Both the position numbers and the translations under genes were made by a program. Positions 21,561 to 34,020 of a stretch of 64,000 bases of DNA are shown piece by piece. Position 1 is the stretch's first letter. Every line of letters begins with the position of its first letter. The stretch is from Coriaria nepalensis (taxonomy: Eukaryota; Streptophyta; Magnoliopsida; Cucurbitales; Coriariaceae): NCBI GenBank assembly GCA_027186245.1, contig CP114488.1, positions 1,066,501-1,130,500 on the forward strand, given 5' to 3'. The notes under the pieces are model-generated. The model saw only the letters and a program-made list of their open reading frames with translations. It was not told where the DNA came from and made no database searches.

Positions 21561-24010
21561 ATGAAATCGGACACGGAATCCGAGAGTAGCATTGTGAAGG
21601 TAGAATTTGTAGAAGACGAGTCCGTCTCCAAGAGGGGTGCTAGAAATCTCGGGTTCTTCATCGGGAACCGATTCGGACCGAAGTGTGAGTAGTCGGAGCA
21701 GCAGTGGAGGCAGCCCGTCTTCTTCGAGCTTTGATCGGGCCCCAGACGATAGTTCAAGTAGTATTAGTGGTTCTAGGCTTCCATGGAGGACAATGATTGA
21801 TAACTTGAAGAAGAAGGGACGGAGGGGATTCTCTACTATCCCATTGTTAGCGGCCAGCTATGATATTTCGAGGAAGAACTTGAGGAATCTGGCTCGGATT
21901 CGAAGTGCAGAGGAAAGAACGGTAAATGTGAAGTGTGATGACCGTTTAGATATTCCGTTTAGTAAGCCTTCTTGGAGGAATTTTGACCTGGCTGAACTTA
22001 CCTCTGCGACAGATGATTTCCATCCAGGTAAGCATATTGCCCAAAACCCATGTTTTCTCCTACAATACCTACCCTGTTTTATGCACATGACACAAACACC
22101 TGTTTTTTCCTACAGTTTCGATCCTGTTTTATGCAACTACTGCTCTGTTTTGGTCTCATATATTTCACTTTTAACACATGTAAACTAATGGTTTCATGAT
22201 TCTATTCCATGTCATTGAAAGTGGGAATGGGACCTAACTGGGGGGAAAAAAAGTTCATCGGAAGTTGAGCTTCTTTTTACATCTTTTTTTGTTTTTTTAA
22301 TAATGTTTTTGATCGAACTTTTGTTACATAGAGGGGGAAAATGAAGAATCACGCTTCCCCTGTACCAGCCCAAAACCCTAGGCCTGCTTGCTGCTTTCAT
22401 GCGCGCCGCGCCTTGTTTTCTTTCTTTTATTGTTGGGACAGAATCTTGACTGTAGGAATGTGTTGCTTGTCGACAAATGATGTTTTCCCTGCCTGCCTCA
22501 TGTTTCATATTGACATATTGTCTTTATTGCCTTCTTCAAGATATTCCCCTGTTTTGTGGGCAGCTTTCTTTGAAGATGCTAACCCATCAACTAGCCTTAC
22601 TTTATGCTTTAGGTCAATAATATGTGCCTAACTTGAAGAATTTTGTCAAACGTGGTTTGATCTGTTTTTTATCGACTCTTTTTGTTGATTTATTTACGAG
22701 GGTAGTTTCTTTTTTTCTTTTTTTTTCTTTTTTTTCTTTAAGGTTTACTATTGTAATTATGCCATGAAATTGTTTGATTAGAGAACTTGGTGGGGAAAGG
22801 AGGTGAGGCAGAAGTATACCGGGGCCGCTTATCTGATGGCAAACTTGTAGCAGTGAAGAGGCTTATGAAGAATGAAAAGGAAGAAGAGCAAAGAGTTGGA
22901 GATTTCTTGTCCGAGCTCGGGATCATTGCCCACATCAACCACCCAAACTCTGTCAAATTGCTCGGCTTTGGAATTTCGAGCAGCTTTCTCCTTGTCCTCG
23001 AATTCTCTTCCCATGGAAGCCTTGCCTCGTTGCTTTTTGGTGCCACTTCTCATTCCAAGATTCTTTTTTATCTTTTAAGTTTTATGCAAAATTCATGATC
23101 ATGACCAAAACAGATGATTTTCCGCCATTTTCCATAGGTACATCAGATTGTCTCGGATGGAAGATAAGATTCAAGGTGGCTCAAGGAGTAGCGGAAGGAT
23201 TGAAATATCTACATCATGAATGCCATAGGCGAATTATCCATAGAGACATTAAGGCCTCAAACATATTACTCACAGAAGACTATGAAGCTCAGGTAAATCT
23301 GTTTCTCTTCACATTATCTTCGAGTACAATGTTCGGAAATTTACTAACTCGATCATCACCTGTTCTTCAGATATCCGACTATGGACTTGCAAAATGGCTC
23401 CCGGATAAATGGGCCCACCATGTTGTTTTCCCCATTGAGGGCACATTCGGGTTAGTGATTTGTTCGTTGCAATTGCTTGTGTTTTTCGATTCGTATAACT
23501 ATAACTTACCGAGATATTCTCACAAATATATCCAAATGGGATTCAGATATTTGGCTCCCAGAGTACTTTATGCCTGGAATAATCAATGAAAAGACCGATG
23601 TCTTCGCTTACGGTGTTCTGTTACTCGAGCTTATAACAGGTCGTCGTGCAGTAGATTGGAGCCAACAAAGCCTTGTGATTTGGGTACAATTCCGAAACCC
23701 TAAGATAATGTTTTAATTAGTACTACATTAATATAGTTTGTATATATTACAATATCAACTTTTCTTCATCTTGTATGTATAGGCAAAGCGCTTCTCGAAA
23801 CAACAATGTAAAGGAGTTAGTAGATCCTAAGCTCGGAGATACTTACAATCCTTCCGAAATGAAGCATGCCATGTCAGCAGCTTTGTCTGTGCATTCACCA
23901 TTCAGCCTCCACGCGGCCCGTATATGACTCGAGTAATGCAAGTACTAAGGGTGAAGACAATCAAAAGGATCAATTGAAACAATCGTCGATGAAAGAAGCA
24001 TCCCTCCTTT
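21561..24010 (+). pseudogene. receptor-like cytosolic kinase (RLCK VI type), decayed
   Basis: A Ser/Thr kinase without ectodomain. Exon pieces: 21561-22027, 22782-23039, 23138-23292, 23371-23450, 23547-23683 and 23783-about 23985. Visible are the family N-terminal SPRGVLE (21625 onward), a Ser-rich linker, the glycine loop GKGGEAEVYRG, VAVKRL with the ATP-binding Lys, HRDIKASNILL catalytic loop, and SDYGLAKWLP (DYG in place of DFG). Breaks: the ATG 21561 frame and the SPRGVLE frame differ (TAG at 21610 in the latter); one extra base at about 23559 splits YLAP from EYFM; single-base losses around 23788-23803; and a scrambled C-terminus. I read it as a pseudogene; assembly indels are the alternative, but neighbouring genes are clean. 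Confidence 0.75.
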
Positions 24011-24487
24011 TTGGAAGCTTGTGACTTGGAAGACTATACATGTCTAGCTACCTTAGCGATCTTAACCGCCATAGGGAGCTTGTAATGGAGTGAGTTACAT
24101 CTCGAGTTACAAGTATTAGGTGTTTGCTTTCGTTTTGTTTTTCGGTTCCGCTTCTGCTTCTGTTTCTGTTGCTGCTGTTGCCTGCGAATTTTCTCTTCTT
24201 GTGTGGACATTTCAAGATTGATTGGCCCTGCTTATGTATTACTATGTATAATAGCCCTTTTGTGTTTGTCCTAGAGAGTGTCCCTAGAACAAGGGGGGCC
24301 TCTTCATCACAGCGGTTTGTCAAGAAAATTGGTTTCTTTTTCAATCGATATGAAAAGTATGTAAGGTTTCATACTGTGACGTTACTAAGAAATGTTGCAT
24401 TTCAATTTTTTTGTCCAAGAAAGTTTTTTCACTCGCTTAAACAAGATTGCATCGCGCTCAAATCTTCGGGTTATTCAATCTCCGTCT

Positions 24488-26045
24488 CTACTCTCTTCTT
24501 TGATGTTTCATCAACTGATGCTTCTTTTTCCGCCTGCTTCTGCAAGTAAAGCTTGAGTTGACACTTTCCACGCTATCGCTCAGCTGGTCAAGTATGTCAA
24601 GTGCTGTCAGTCGTTGATAGTTTCGAGAATTAACTTTCATTTCTGTTCTTTTAGCCAAATACTCAGCTATCTGCATAAATTTAGAGGGAAGTTTAAAATT
24701 TAGTAAGCTTTAGGCCTTAACATTCAATCAATGAACCAAATGAAAAATTTAGAGATCTTACATTTTTATACCTGATAGTGTCCTCCGGAAACGGCATGAT
24801 GTAAGACGGAGTTGCTATATCGGTCTTGACAAAAACAAGAGATTCGTACCATTACATACATTGACAAGATATACAAGAACATCGTATTGTCCGAATCATA
24901 ACAGCAAGATGAAAACACTGTTATCTCCAGCGAAGGTTGGGCGATAAAAGGAAGTGGGAGCTTTGAACAAAAACTCTTCAAGTACTGAGGCTTTCCCCGT
25001 TCATCACCGCCAAGTGCAATGGTATGAATCCATCATCGTTATACTGGAGAGGAAGGCTCACACACAGCTTAAGATTATGGAGGTTATCTCTCTGTTCCCT
25101 TTCCTCCACAAGCATAGTGCAATGGTGGAGTTTCCCATTTTGTCTACTTCTGAACCAAGGTTGACAAGCCTCCAATGAAACTCTAACCACATCTGCAAAG
25201 AGCACAATTTTTTGTATTATTTCATAACTTTTTATTTATTTATAAATTATACCCTATCTTTTACTTTATCTTTAAATTTTCTGACTCCACCCCTAAATAG
25301 ACCGGGAAATGACGACTTTAGCACCATACACAAGACCCTTAACTTGCAATACACATGTAGCACATGGATGAGTACTTACAAAACAAGACCGCAGTAGAAT
25401 TAATAGAGGAGAAGTTAGAGTGGAAGTTATGAATCAAGCTTCTGAAGTCATGATTTATAATCCAATTTCGACCTGCAGAATTTATTATCAATCGACAGAA
25501 TCCGACTAAATGTCACGGTTTGAACTAAAGTGTACTTTAATAGAGACTGCACAGAATCTTATCAAAATTTCAGTTCGGTTTTCACCGATTGGCCCGGACG
25601 AGACTGAGATATATATATATATCTAACAATCTAGACATAACAACCTATCCAGCTGCTTATTCTTAAATAGATACGATACCTGTGTGTCCATTTAGTGCAG
25701 CAGCATGGATACAAATTTGATTGAAAGCATTTCTTCTTAAACTCTGCATTCCTATCTCTTTACTCGCAATGAAACCCTCCACCAAATCAACATGGCCATG
25801 ACTACAAGCAACAAGGAAAGGAGCCTCATGGTTCTTATTTACAGAAGAAACCATTTGAGAACACAGCTTGATAAACTCCATCGCCATCTCGACGTGTCCG
25901 AACTTTGAAGCTAGATGCAATGGAGTTTCTAGTGAATGATCAGCTGCTACATCCCTTTGTTCTAAAATCACTTCATTTCTTCAATTAATCTTCTAAGCAT
26001 GGAGATATCATTTCTCTCAATAGCCTCTACCAGCCTTTGATCTAT
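24488..26045 (-). pseudogene. ankyrin-repeat protein (BDA1/ITN1-like), decayed
   Basis: Read on the minus strand, DQRLVEAIERNDISMLRRLI and then VILEQRDVAADHSLETPLHL open a series of ankyrin repeats (ETPLHLASKFGHVEMAMEFI; APFLVACSHGHVDLVEGFI; IHAAALNGHTG). These continue in a second exon from about 25195 (DVVRVSLEAC; GFIPLHLAVMNGES; SNSVLHHAVSGGHYQ), then IAEYLAKRTEMKVNSRNYQR. Proteins of this type act in plant defence and stress signalling and usually carry a C-terminal PGG membrane domain, which I do not find. The expected start Met is ATA (26043-26045), with an in-frame TGA just upstream. A base is lost at about 25979, and further frame changes occur between 24770 and 25000. It is convergent with the RLCK pseudogene. 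Confidence 0.75.
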
Positions 26046-27329
26046 TCCTGAGTTTCTTCAAGAGGGGGAAGAAGAACAAAGAATCGGCAGTCGATCGAGT
26101 AATGCTCTTTAATTTCTCCGAGTACATATGCTTAGAAAGGTCGAAAGAACAAAAGGGAGAGTCTGATTTTTATAGATTTTGGTATTTTTTATGAGTGAAA
26201 AAGATAAGGAACGTGACTAATTCTGAGTTTCAGGCACAAGTAACAAACTGGTTTCTTCATTAGAATTAGTTAGAAAATTTTTTATTGCAATTTAACATAG
26301 AAGAGGAAGAACATGAGGCTAAAAGACCAAGAAATGTAAGAGGAAATAGGTTTGTGATCTCTAATCAACAAGTCCTGTCACCATATAAAGACCAGTAGGT
26401 TATTGATTAATCACTAGGTTGAATTTTCCAACTCCCTTCGCAATGTGAAAGAAATTCACGTAAAAGAGAAATTCTAAGGTGAACGTCTCGGCAATGGATC
26501 AAGTGAAATTCTAGGGTTCAAATTATCTCTACAGTAAACCTTCTTTACTGTGTGAAAGAGATATTTGAAGACAAATTCTAAGGTGAACCATTTCTATAAT
26601 GAACTGAAGAGAAATTCTTAGTTTGAACTATCTCTAGAGTGAACCGTCTCTATAATATGTAAGAGATATTCGAAAGTAAACCGTTAGAGACTAATAAAGA
26701 GAAATCTAATGAAGAAAAATCTAAAGATACTTAAAGGTGAACCATCTCTGCATGCAATAGACCCATGTCAAACGATCCAATGTAAAAACTTTTGGATAAC
26801 ATTTATATCCAAAATATTGAGAAGAAAACTAGGAAGAAGTTTTGTTTCGAATTGATTGCTGCCGATAATCTTACAATTTCTGGTTCGAATTAGATGAAAC
26901 AGAACTACATAAGTATGGAATCAAAGGATAAGTTATGTGAAGAAATAACTTAATTGATGATTGCCACATATCGAGAAACATGAACAAATAAAGGGGCTTA
27001 GATCAAAGATTCTTTTTCTGATTCAAAGAACACAAGATGGTAATACTCCCCCTCCCACTACAAATTTTTCCCGTCTTCTCTACCTGATAAATAAAAGACA
27101 AGATCTACTTACAAATCAGCTTCTCTATATTGTAAGTCGACAATTAGATTTTTCTTAGTCTCCACCCAAAACAAAAAAAAAAAAAACAACCCTCCTCCTG
27201 CATCACTGCATGCATTCATTAATTAAACACTTGGTACCTCGCAAGTAAACAGGTGTATCCAGGTCAGAAAATACGGGTCAGCCAGAAAGATTGTAAAAAA
27301 CTATGTTAGCTGAACGTGCGGAGAATCGG
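26046..27329. other. intergenic between ankyrin pseudogene and AIL6
   Basis: No gene is supported. The middle holds the 105-bp tandem repeat described separately; the rest is AT-rich 3' flank of AIL6, with A runs near 27170-27186. Confidence 0.5.
26469..26678. repeat. two diverged 105-bp tandem units
   Basis: Units start at 26469 and 26574, each with AAATTCTAAGGTGAAC. Each contains an internal half-copy about 38 nt later (AAATTCTAGGGTTCAAA / AAATTCTTAGTTTGAAC) and a closing GTGAAAGAGATATTTGAAG / GTAAGAGATATTCGAAAG. A degenerate further AAAGGTGAACCATCTCTG lies near 26734. Confidence 0.7.
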
Positions 27330-29218
27330 TCAATAGGGCTGGTGGTGGGGCCAGACATAGAACTCGGCCGGCTGATACATCATTGTAGCGGGAGTGTCGG
27401 ATGAGGCGGCGTCATTGCTATTACTGTTATTAGACTGATAGTGGTGGAAGATATTTTGATGATAGAGCATCGTAGCAGTAGCGTCGTACGGGATCCCGAA
27501 TGGGATGGTCAAAGATGGTTGTTGGATTGAACCAAAACTAATGTTGTTGTTGTGGGTCCCACTAGTGCCTCGGATGGCTGGGGAAGTTGAGGCCGGTGGT
27601 GGCTGTTCATGATGATGCTGATGATTATGATGATGGTCTTGGTTGAGTGATGGTTTTTGATCCGATTGGTCGAGTGAGAACTTCAAGCGCTTTGCTGTTC
27701 CGCCGACAGGCAGAGTGCTATTGGATATGGCATCCACGTCGTAACGGTTCATCTCGAAGTTTGTTACGGCATTTAGACCCCTGAACTTTATTGCCGCTAT
27801 GTCATACGCTTCTGCTGCTTCCTCTTCAGTGGCTAAATATGCATACAAAAAAGTTAATTTTTAATTATTGAATTCTATGATTTCTATATGGAGAAGATCA
27901 TGTATATTTAAAACAAGGATAAAGTAGATATATATACGGACCAAATGTTCCGAGATATAGGTCTTTGTTCCCGGCAACACGGCCAATTCTTGCTTGCCAT
28001 CTTCCTTGCTGGTGATGTCTGTAAAATACAAGTAAATAGCCCTATAATTAAATCAAGATCTTGAAACTATACATTTTTTTTTTGGTGTAAAATGTATAAT
28101 ATACCAAGAGTAGTTAATGATAAATAATAGACGATTAACAAGTTTAAGTGTGCACGCAAGTCAATTACCTCGTCACGCCTCGATAAATTGACGCCCCTCT
28201 CGAAAAACCACTGCTTTTCCTACAAGTTTGCACATATACATACATACATATAGCCATAGTTACATAAGATTTTCAATAAGAGAATGTCGAGAAAAACTAC
28301 ATATGTGAATCGAAATTAACCAACTAAATTACCTCCTCAGAGATGCGATGAACTCTTGCTTGGTCACTCTTTTCATATCCTCCATTTCTTTGGTGTAATT
28401 GGAAACCTAGAAAGTAGAAAGTAACAGAACAAAGGGAAAATTAGATTTAAGCACCCTGACTATTAGAAAACTACAAAAAAGTCCCTAAAAATTTAATAAC
28501 TTCGTCTTTCTATTTTTGGGAAAGCTTACGGGAAAATTAGTAGTTGCAGCTGGACCCCAATATTTTAAAGCTGCCAGGTCATAAGCCCTTGCGGCCTTCT
28601 CTTCCTTGTCATATCCACCTGAAATTTCGTTAAAAAAACTTTGTAATGACCACCGATTTATGACGTCAAAATTCTTAATTGAGTTGATGGGGAATTTCCA
28701 TACCTAAGTAAACTGCAGATGACAGGATCCAAAACGTTGAATGACAGCCAGATCACAACCACAAAACACACGTTTCATTGCCAAAAGAAAAATGTATATA
28801 TTAATTACAGATATATAATCCACAACGTAAGTAAGTTGACCTAACAGACTAGTCAAAGATTTACGCTAAACGAAAGAAAGTATGAAGCAATAACCACGTG
28901 AGTTGCATGCCATAGAATTTGTCCACGTGGTCAGAAGCTGCACGTTGCCTTTCTATATTTCTTAATGATATATAGTTCCATATATCTTCCTCATCATCTT
29001 CTACCTAAACTCATTCCAGATACTTTCAAAGTGCAGCCCTATATGGTTCTATATATGCATACTGAAAAATAATATTTCATGTTTTACTTGTGGGTACCAG
29101 GACCGGATACGTACCTTTATCATGAACTAATCTTTTGAGTAAAACGTTCAACAATTAAGTTTTGCTTTTAGATACGTGGAATAAACCGATCTAGATCGGC
29201 TCTAAAAACTAGTTTTGA

Positions 29219-29258
<40 letters not shown>

Positions 29259-30923
29259 AAGAAATAATATGAAAGAGATGGAAAAAGCAAAAGTAAAAGG
29301 GAACATTGGTGGGAAGAGGGATCAGACAAAATGGTGTTCAGACATGTCTGAAACATAGCAGTAGGTCTGGGCGTGGTCGCATCAAACTACTCCATATGGG
29401 CTCGAACCCAAGTGGACCCAAGTGGAGAGAGGATTTAGTAGGAAGGGCTAAGCACAAAGTAATGAAAGAAAATGGCGGCACGTCTTGTCCGAATGACATT
29501 GAAATGAAAGGCAGGGTCAGAATTAAGAAGAGAAGATTAGAACAAAATAATATTTTTAAATAAATAAAATGGTTGACAGTAGAGAGAGAGAGAGAGGTTG
29601 TAGTTGTACACGTATATACAATCACTCAGTCATACAAGTAAAGAAGAACGCATAGATTTTTTGACTGATTGGAAAGGAAAACAAAAAGCAAACAAAAACA
29701 AAAAAAAAAAGGCTGTAAAATGAAAAAACTCCATTAATAAGCTTCTAAGTTCTCTTCATGCATGCAAACAACCTTTTTCACTCTTTCATTTAAAAATAAA
29801 AATAAAAAAGTTAATTAGAAAATTAAATAATAATAATAATAAAAGTACCTTGTCTTCCTTTTCTTGCCTGGCCTTCTCTTCTACAGCTATTATCCCACAA
29901 ATGAGCTTCATATCTACCCGTCCATCTATGCCTGCTTCAAGTTTGACAATTAGTGTAAAAAAAATAATTTATATATTTATAAAAACAAATTAATTACGTA
30001 CCTAGTGACTCCTCTGTATATGGAAGTACGCTGACCAAAAGTATCAGCAATCTTCCTCTCCGAATTGTTATTATTGGTGGTAGTGGTAACGGTGGTGGTG
30101 ACATCTGAGCTCTGATTAACTCCAAGTGAGAGACCGCCTGTAATGATATTACTAGTGCAATTAGAGAAACCCAACTCTGTCCCAGCTGACTCAGTGGTGA
30201 ACTCGCCGCCACCGCCACAGGTGAGCTGAGTGGATCTCCCTATTGACGTGGAGTCATCCACCTCGGAGCCCGAGTTGGCTGAGAAAGTCTGAAACCCAGT
30301 TACTGCTTTCAGATCTTGGGCTGCTGCTGCTGCTTGCTGGTCGTTGAAATAGACCGCCGCGGCTGCGTGATCGTAGATTTGGGTCAGAGACGAGTCTTGA
30401 GTCTCCGTTTGGCTGTCGCCCAGAAAGTCCTCTAGCTTTGGAACTGCGGTTTGGTTCTCGCTTTCATGTGTGTGGTTGTCGCTCCAAACTGCAGTTTTAT
30501 GATAATCATCATGATCAGATAGAAGTGGAACTACTATTTAAGGAAACCAAACAAAATTTTCAAAAAGAACAGATGGGAAATTTGTACAAAACAATAATGG
30601 GAATCTTTGCTCCATATTTTTTCTACGAAAAATAAAAATAAAAATCCAAAAAGCGTAGTGCAAAAACAAAAAACAAAAAATGTCATTTCCTTTTTCTTTT
30701 CTAGTGCATTTTCTCACCAACCAAACAATAATAATACTCATAAACAACACTACAAACTGTTTGAATAGAAGGAATCGATGAGGTAGTGATGAGGAGAAGC
30801 AGCAGCAGCAGGAGAGGCTATCTCGTAGGGCATAAACTGGCCATCAGATTGATTGTTAGAAGATCTTAACATCTCCATGGGAGAGAGTGAGAACGATAGC
30901 CAATTATTACTTCCTGGAGCCAT
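27330..30923 (-). CDS. AIL6: AINTEGUMENTA-like AP2 transcription factor (AIL6/PLT3 type)
   Basis: A nuclear two-AP2-domain DNA-binding protein of the AIL/PLETHORA group, which controls meristem activity, organ initiation and root patterning. Nine exons in order: 30758-30923, 30002-30488, 29849-29931, 28704-28712, 28530-28618, 28333-28406, 28169-28219, 27942-28018, 27330-27832. They sum to 1539 nt, 512 aa, with no frame error. The N-terminus [17 protein letters not shown] and PKLEDFLGD are AIL6/AIL7 signatures. AP2-R1 runs about residues 209-275 ([20 protein letters not shown]), the linker [15 protein letters not shown] follows, and AP2-R2 is about 311-370 ([20 protein letters not shown]). A His/Gln-rich region and a C-terminus [10 protein letters not shown] follow. 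AIL7 is the alternative. The gene can be targeted by auxin signalling, but no such site was verified here. Confidence 0.92.
28704..28712 (-). other. AIL6: 9-nt microexon of AIL6
   Basis: On the minus strand, CTGCAG|TTTACTTAG|GTATGG. The nine bases supply V-Y-L-G between RKGRQ and GGYDKE in AP2-R1. Without them the frame holds but three residues of the first AP2 domain are lost. A microexon of this kind is a known feature of AP2/AIL genes and is easily missed by gene finders. Confidence 0.9.
29223..29257. repeat. (CT)n microsatellite in AIL6 intron 3
   Basis: A pure CT run on the plus strand lies inside the 1.1-kb intron between exon 3 and the microexon. Confidence 0.9.
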
Positions 30924-31320
30924 CCTTCTTCTCCTCCTCCTTGCACCTTTTTAAATCTACCAAAAAACAAAACCCAGTATGGAAGGAAACTAATTAATAT
31001 CACGTCTAGAAACAAAAATTTTCCCAAGAAACAAACAAAAAGTTAGAAAAAAAAAAAACCATTTATTGTTTTCACTTACCTCAAGCGTTACTAGATTAAC
31101 TAAACAAAACCCGCTTCCATAAACAAATTTTTTTCTAGCTCATCAAGCCCTCCAAACTGTAGTTTGAACAAACTTTAGAAAAGAGAGAGAGAGCAGAGAA
31201 AAAAGGGCTAATTTCATGCATGCAAAGCTTTCGAAAAAGTAGTAGCAGTAGTAAACTAAAGTGAAGGAAGAAAGAGAGTAAAGAGAGTCAGAAATGGAGA
31301 GCAGCTGGAGGTTTATAAAT
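30924..31320 (-). promoter_or_regulatory. AIL6 5' leader and core promoter
   Basis: On the minus strand, a TATA-like TTTATAAAC lies at about 31311-31320. The leader probably contains an intron: a strong donor GAG|GTAAGT at 31080/31079 and an acceptor AAAAAG|GTGC near 30947. GA/CT-rich runs (31180-31190, 31385-31396) surround the start region. The start ATG at 30923 is the first in the spliced leader and opens the conserved NWLSFSLSP motif. Confidence 0.45.
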
Positions 31321-31670
31321 GGGAGGATGAAGCGGTTCGAGTTGAGTTGCCAACCGGCATTTGATTAAGAAACCGAGTGAAGAGAGAGAGAGAGACAGTA
31401 GTAGACTAATTTGAATGAGCGTGTAAGAAAAAAGGAAAAAAAAATAATAATTATATAAATTAGAAATAATATAATTTATTTATTAATTATTAAATAAATA
31501 AAAGAAAAGGGCGGGTTGGCTGACCGTGGAAGAAAAATTGTCCAGAAACAGGGTCGCGAAAGATCCGGGCTGACTCTAGCCAAATTGTTCATGTTACAAG
31601 AAGCATTCAACTCTACTTTCTCTGTTTTTACCATAATGACCTTACTTAAATTCTTTATTCATTTTAGAAA

Positions 31671-31678
<8 letters not shown>

Positions 31679-31712
<34 letters not shown>
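31679..31712. repeat. (AT)17 microsatellite
   Basis: An uninterrupted AT run upstream of AIL6, preceded by an A run. Confidence 0.9.
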
Positions 31713-31716
<4 letters not shown>

Positions 31717-31949
31717 TACAATTAATAAATATTTATTAATTTATATCTTCTTCTGTGTCTCAGCTGGAGATCTGACGCTCACCCACTTGTCTTACATGCA
31801 TCCCCCAGCTAAACTACTCTTGAGTCATGACGTTATTTTTATTTTATATAATTATATTTTTACATTTTATTTTATTTCTATTTATTTATTTATTCCAAAA
31901 CTGCACAAATCGAAACAATTTAAGCCACAATACTCAAATAACACATAGA

Positions 31950-34020
31950 ATCTCCCTGTCCAATTGACCTCGGAACAACATGATCAAATCCTACGAATGC
32001 TTGGACATGATCTTGCTAGAAATATTGGAATTTCTGGAGCTAGCTCTAATCCAATGCAGTTGGCCAATGTGACAGATATGAGCATTGCTTTACACGACTA
32101 TACACTTGCCAAAAGTTGGATAATTGATACTAGAGCTACATGCCATGACATTTTAATTTTGGTGCACTGTATTCACTTATTTCTTGTGCATCGAATCCAT
32201 CATCTATCATCAGATTGCCATAGGATTAGAAACTCATGCAACTTATGAAGGTTGTGTCTTTGTCCTCTTCCTTAAATCTTAATGATGTCAGTTATATTTC
32301 AAACTTCCAGTACAATCTGTTATCAGTTTTCTAAGTCACCTCCCAACACTGATGTCATGTTACAATTTACCCCCACCCCCCCCCCCCCTTTTGCATTTTT
32401 CAGGACCAATGAACTGGAACTATACTGGGCATTGGTAAAATGATACATGGTCTATACAATTTCTTCCCTCCAGCTAGTCTTTAGTTTTTTCTTTCTAGCA
32501 ATAAGACTAAAACTGTTGTACCTACTTCTATTCCCTTTCAATGCAATACTGTTAGTTCCAAATAAATAAAGAATTCTACAATGCTATGGCACCATAGGTT
32601 GAGAGACATGCTTCTTATTCTAAGCTCAAACATATACCATCCATTTCCCCTTCATTGCATGATCATAGTCTTAAAAAATGCATAATTTGTCCCCCCTTTC
32701 CAAATCGACTATAAAACCTTTTCTTATCAGTGAATCCATCACTTCTCACCTTTTTGAACTCATTCATGTGGATGTATGGGGCATATATAGAACTCATAAT
32801 CATGATGGTTCTCAATTATTTTTAATCATAGTTGATGATTTATCGAAAGCCACATGGACCATGTTAATGCAAAACAAATCAGATTCATTTCATTTACTCA
32901 AATCCTTCATCATTATAGCTCACAACCAATATTCTTATACTGTTAAAATATTGAGAAGTGACAATGAAACTGAGTTTTTCAAATTTGAGCTTTTTTCTCT
33001 TCTTTCATCCGTTGGCATTATTCATTGAAGCCATTGCATATACACACCCTAACAGAATGAAGTAGTAGAGAGAAAACACACACATTTTAGACATTGCTAA
33101 GACCCTCAAACTTGAATCTTATCTTCCTTTAAAATTTTGGAGCGAGTTCATCCTTACTCAACCTACATCGTTAACAGATTGCCTAACCCTTCTGAATCCA
33201 ACATATCCCCTTTTGAGCTTCTAATTCACAAACCTCCAATCATTTCCCATCTTAGAGCTTTTGGAAGCCTTGGTTTCATCACCAACTTGAATAATCATGA
33301 CAAATTATCTTCTTGAGCTTCACCGTGTGTTTATGGGCAACTGACAAAAAAAGGTACAATATGGATGTGGTTTTCCATGAGGACATCTTTCCGTTTGCCA
33401 ATCTCCAATGTAATTTGCCTCATTTCCCTAGAGATGACATTCAATTCACCATCGAGGATTTCCTTCTTCCCTCCTCATCTAAGCCTACACATACTTCCCA
33501 CATCCATCATTTTATGTCCTCAGATTCTCATACCTCAGATCCTCATCCTATCGATCCCATTATTCCTGTCAAAAGATCTTCTAGAACAGCTCAACCTATT
33601 GTTTGTTCCAAATATTATATTTTCCACGTTGATCATATGAGTTCCATTTCGTTTACAGTTAAATATCCTATCCAGTCTATAATATCCCATGATCATCTAT
33701 CTCCTTCCTTATAATGTCTTTTATCTCAATTATCCTCCCTCTCTGAACCAAAATCCTACACTGAGGCAATCCAGGATAGTAAATAGATAGGTGCAATGAA
33801 ATGTGAACTTGATGCACTTGAATTAAATAACACTTGGACACTAGCTCCTCTACCTATTGGCAAAAACGCTATAAGGTGCAAATGGGCTTATAAGATCAAG
33901 CTAAAGTAAGATAGTTCTGTTGATCAATTTAAAATTCGATTAATTGTAAAGGGATACAATCAAAAGGAAAGAATATATTACACCGAAACCTTCTCTCCTA
34001 TGATGAAGATGGTAATTGTC
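31950..34020 (+). mobile_element. Ty1/copia retrotransposon relic (protease to RT start)
   Basis: Pieces occur in order across frames: gag-protease join AKSWIIDTRATCHDI (31964-32250, where D-T-G-A would be expected), GAG-pre-integrase remnants, the integrase core FELIHVDVWGIYRTHNHDGS with LIIVDDLSKATWTMLM and ILRSDNETEFF (32678-33028), the linker YNMDVVFHEDIFPF (33313-33714), and the RT start MKCELDALELNNTWTLAPLP with RCKWAYKIKLK and ETFSPMMKM. It ends abruptly near 34020 before the RT catalytic YVDD. Stops and frameshifts are many, and no LTRs are recognised. It is an old, 3'-truncated copy. Confidence 0.85.
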
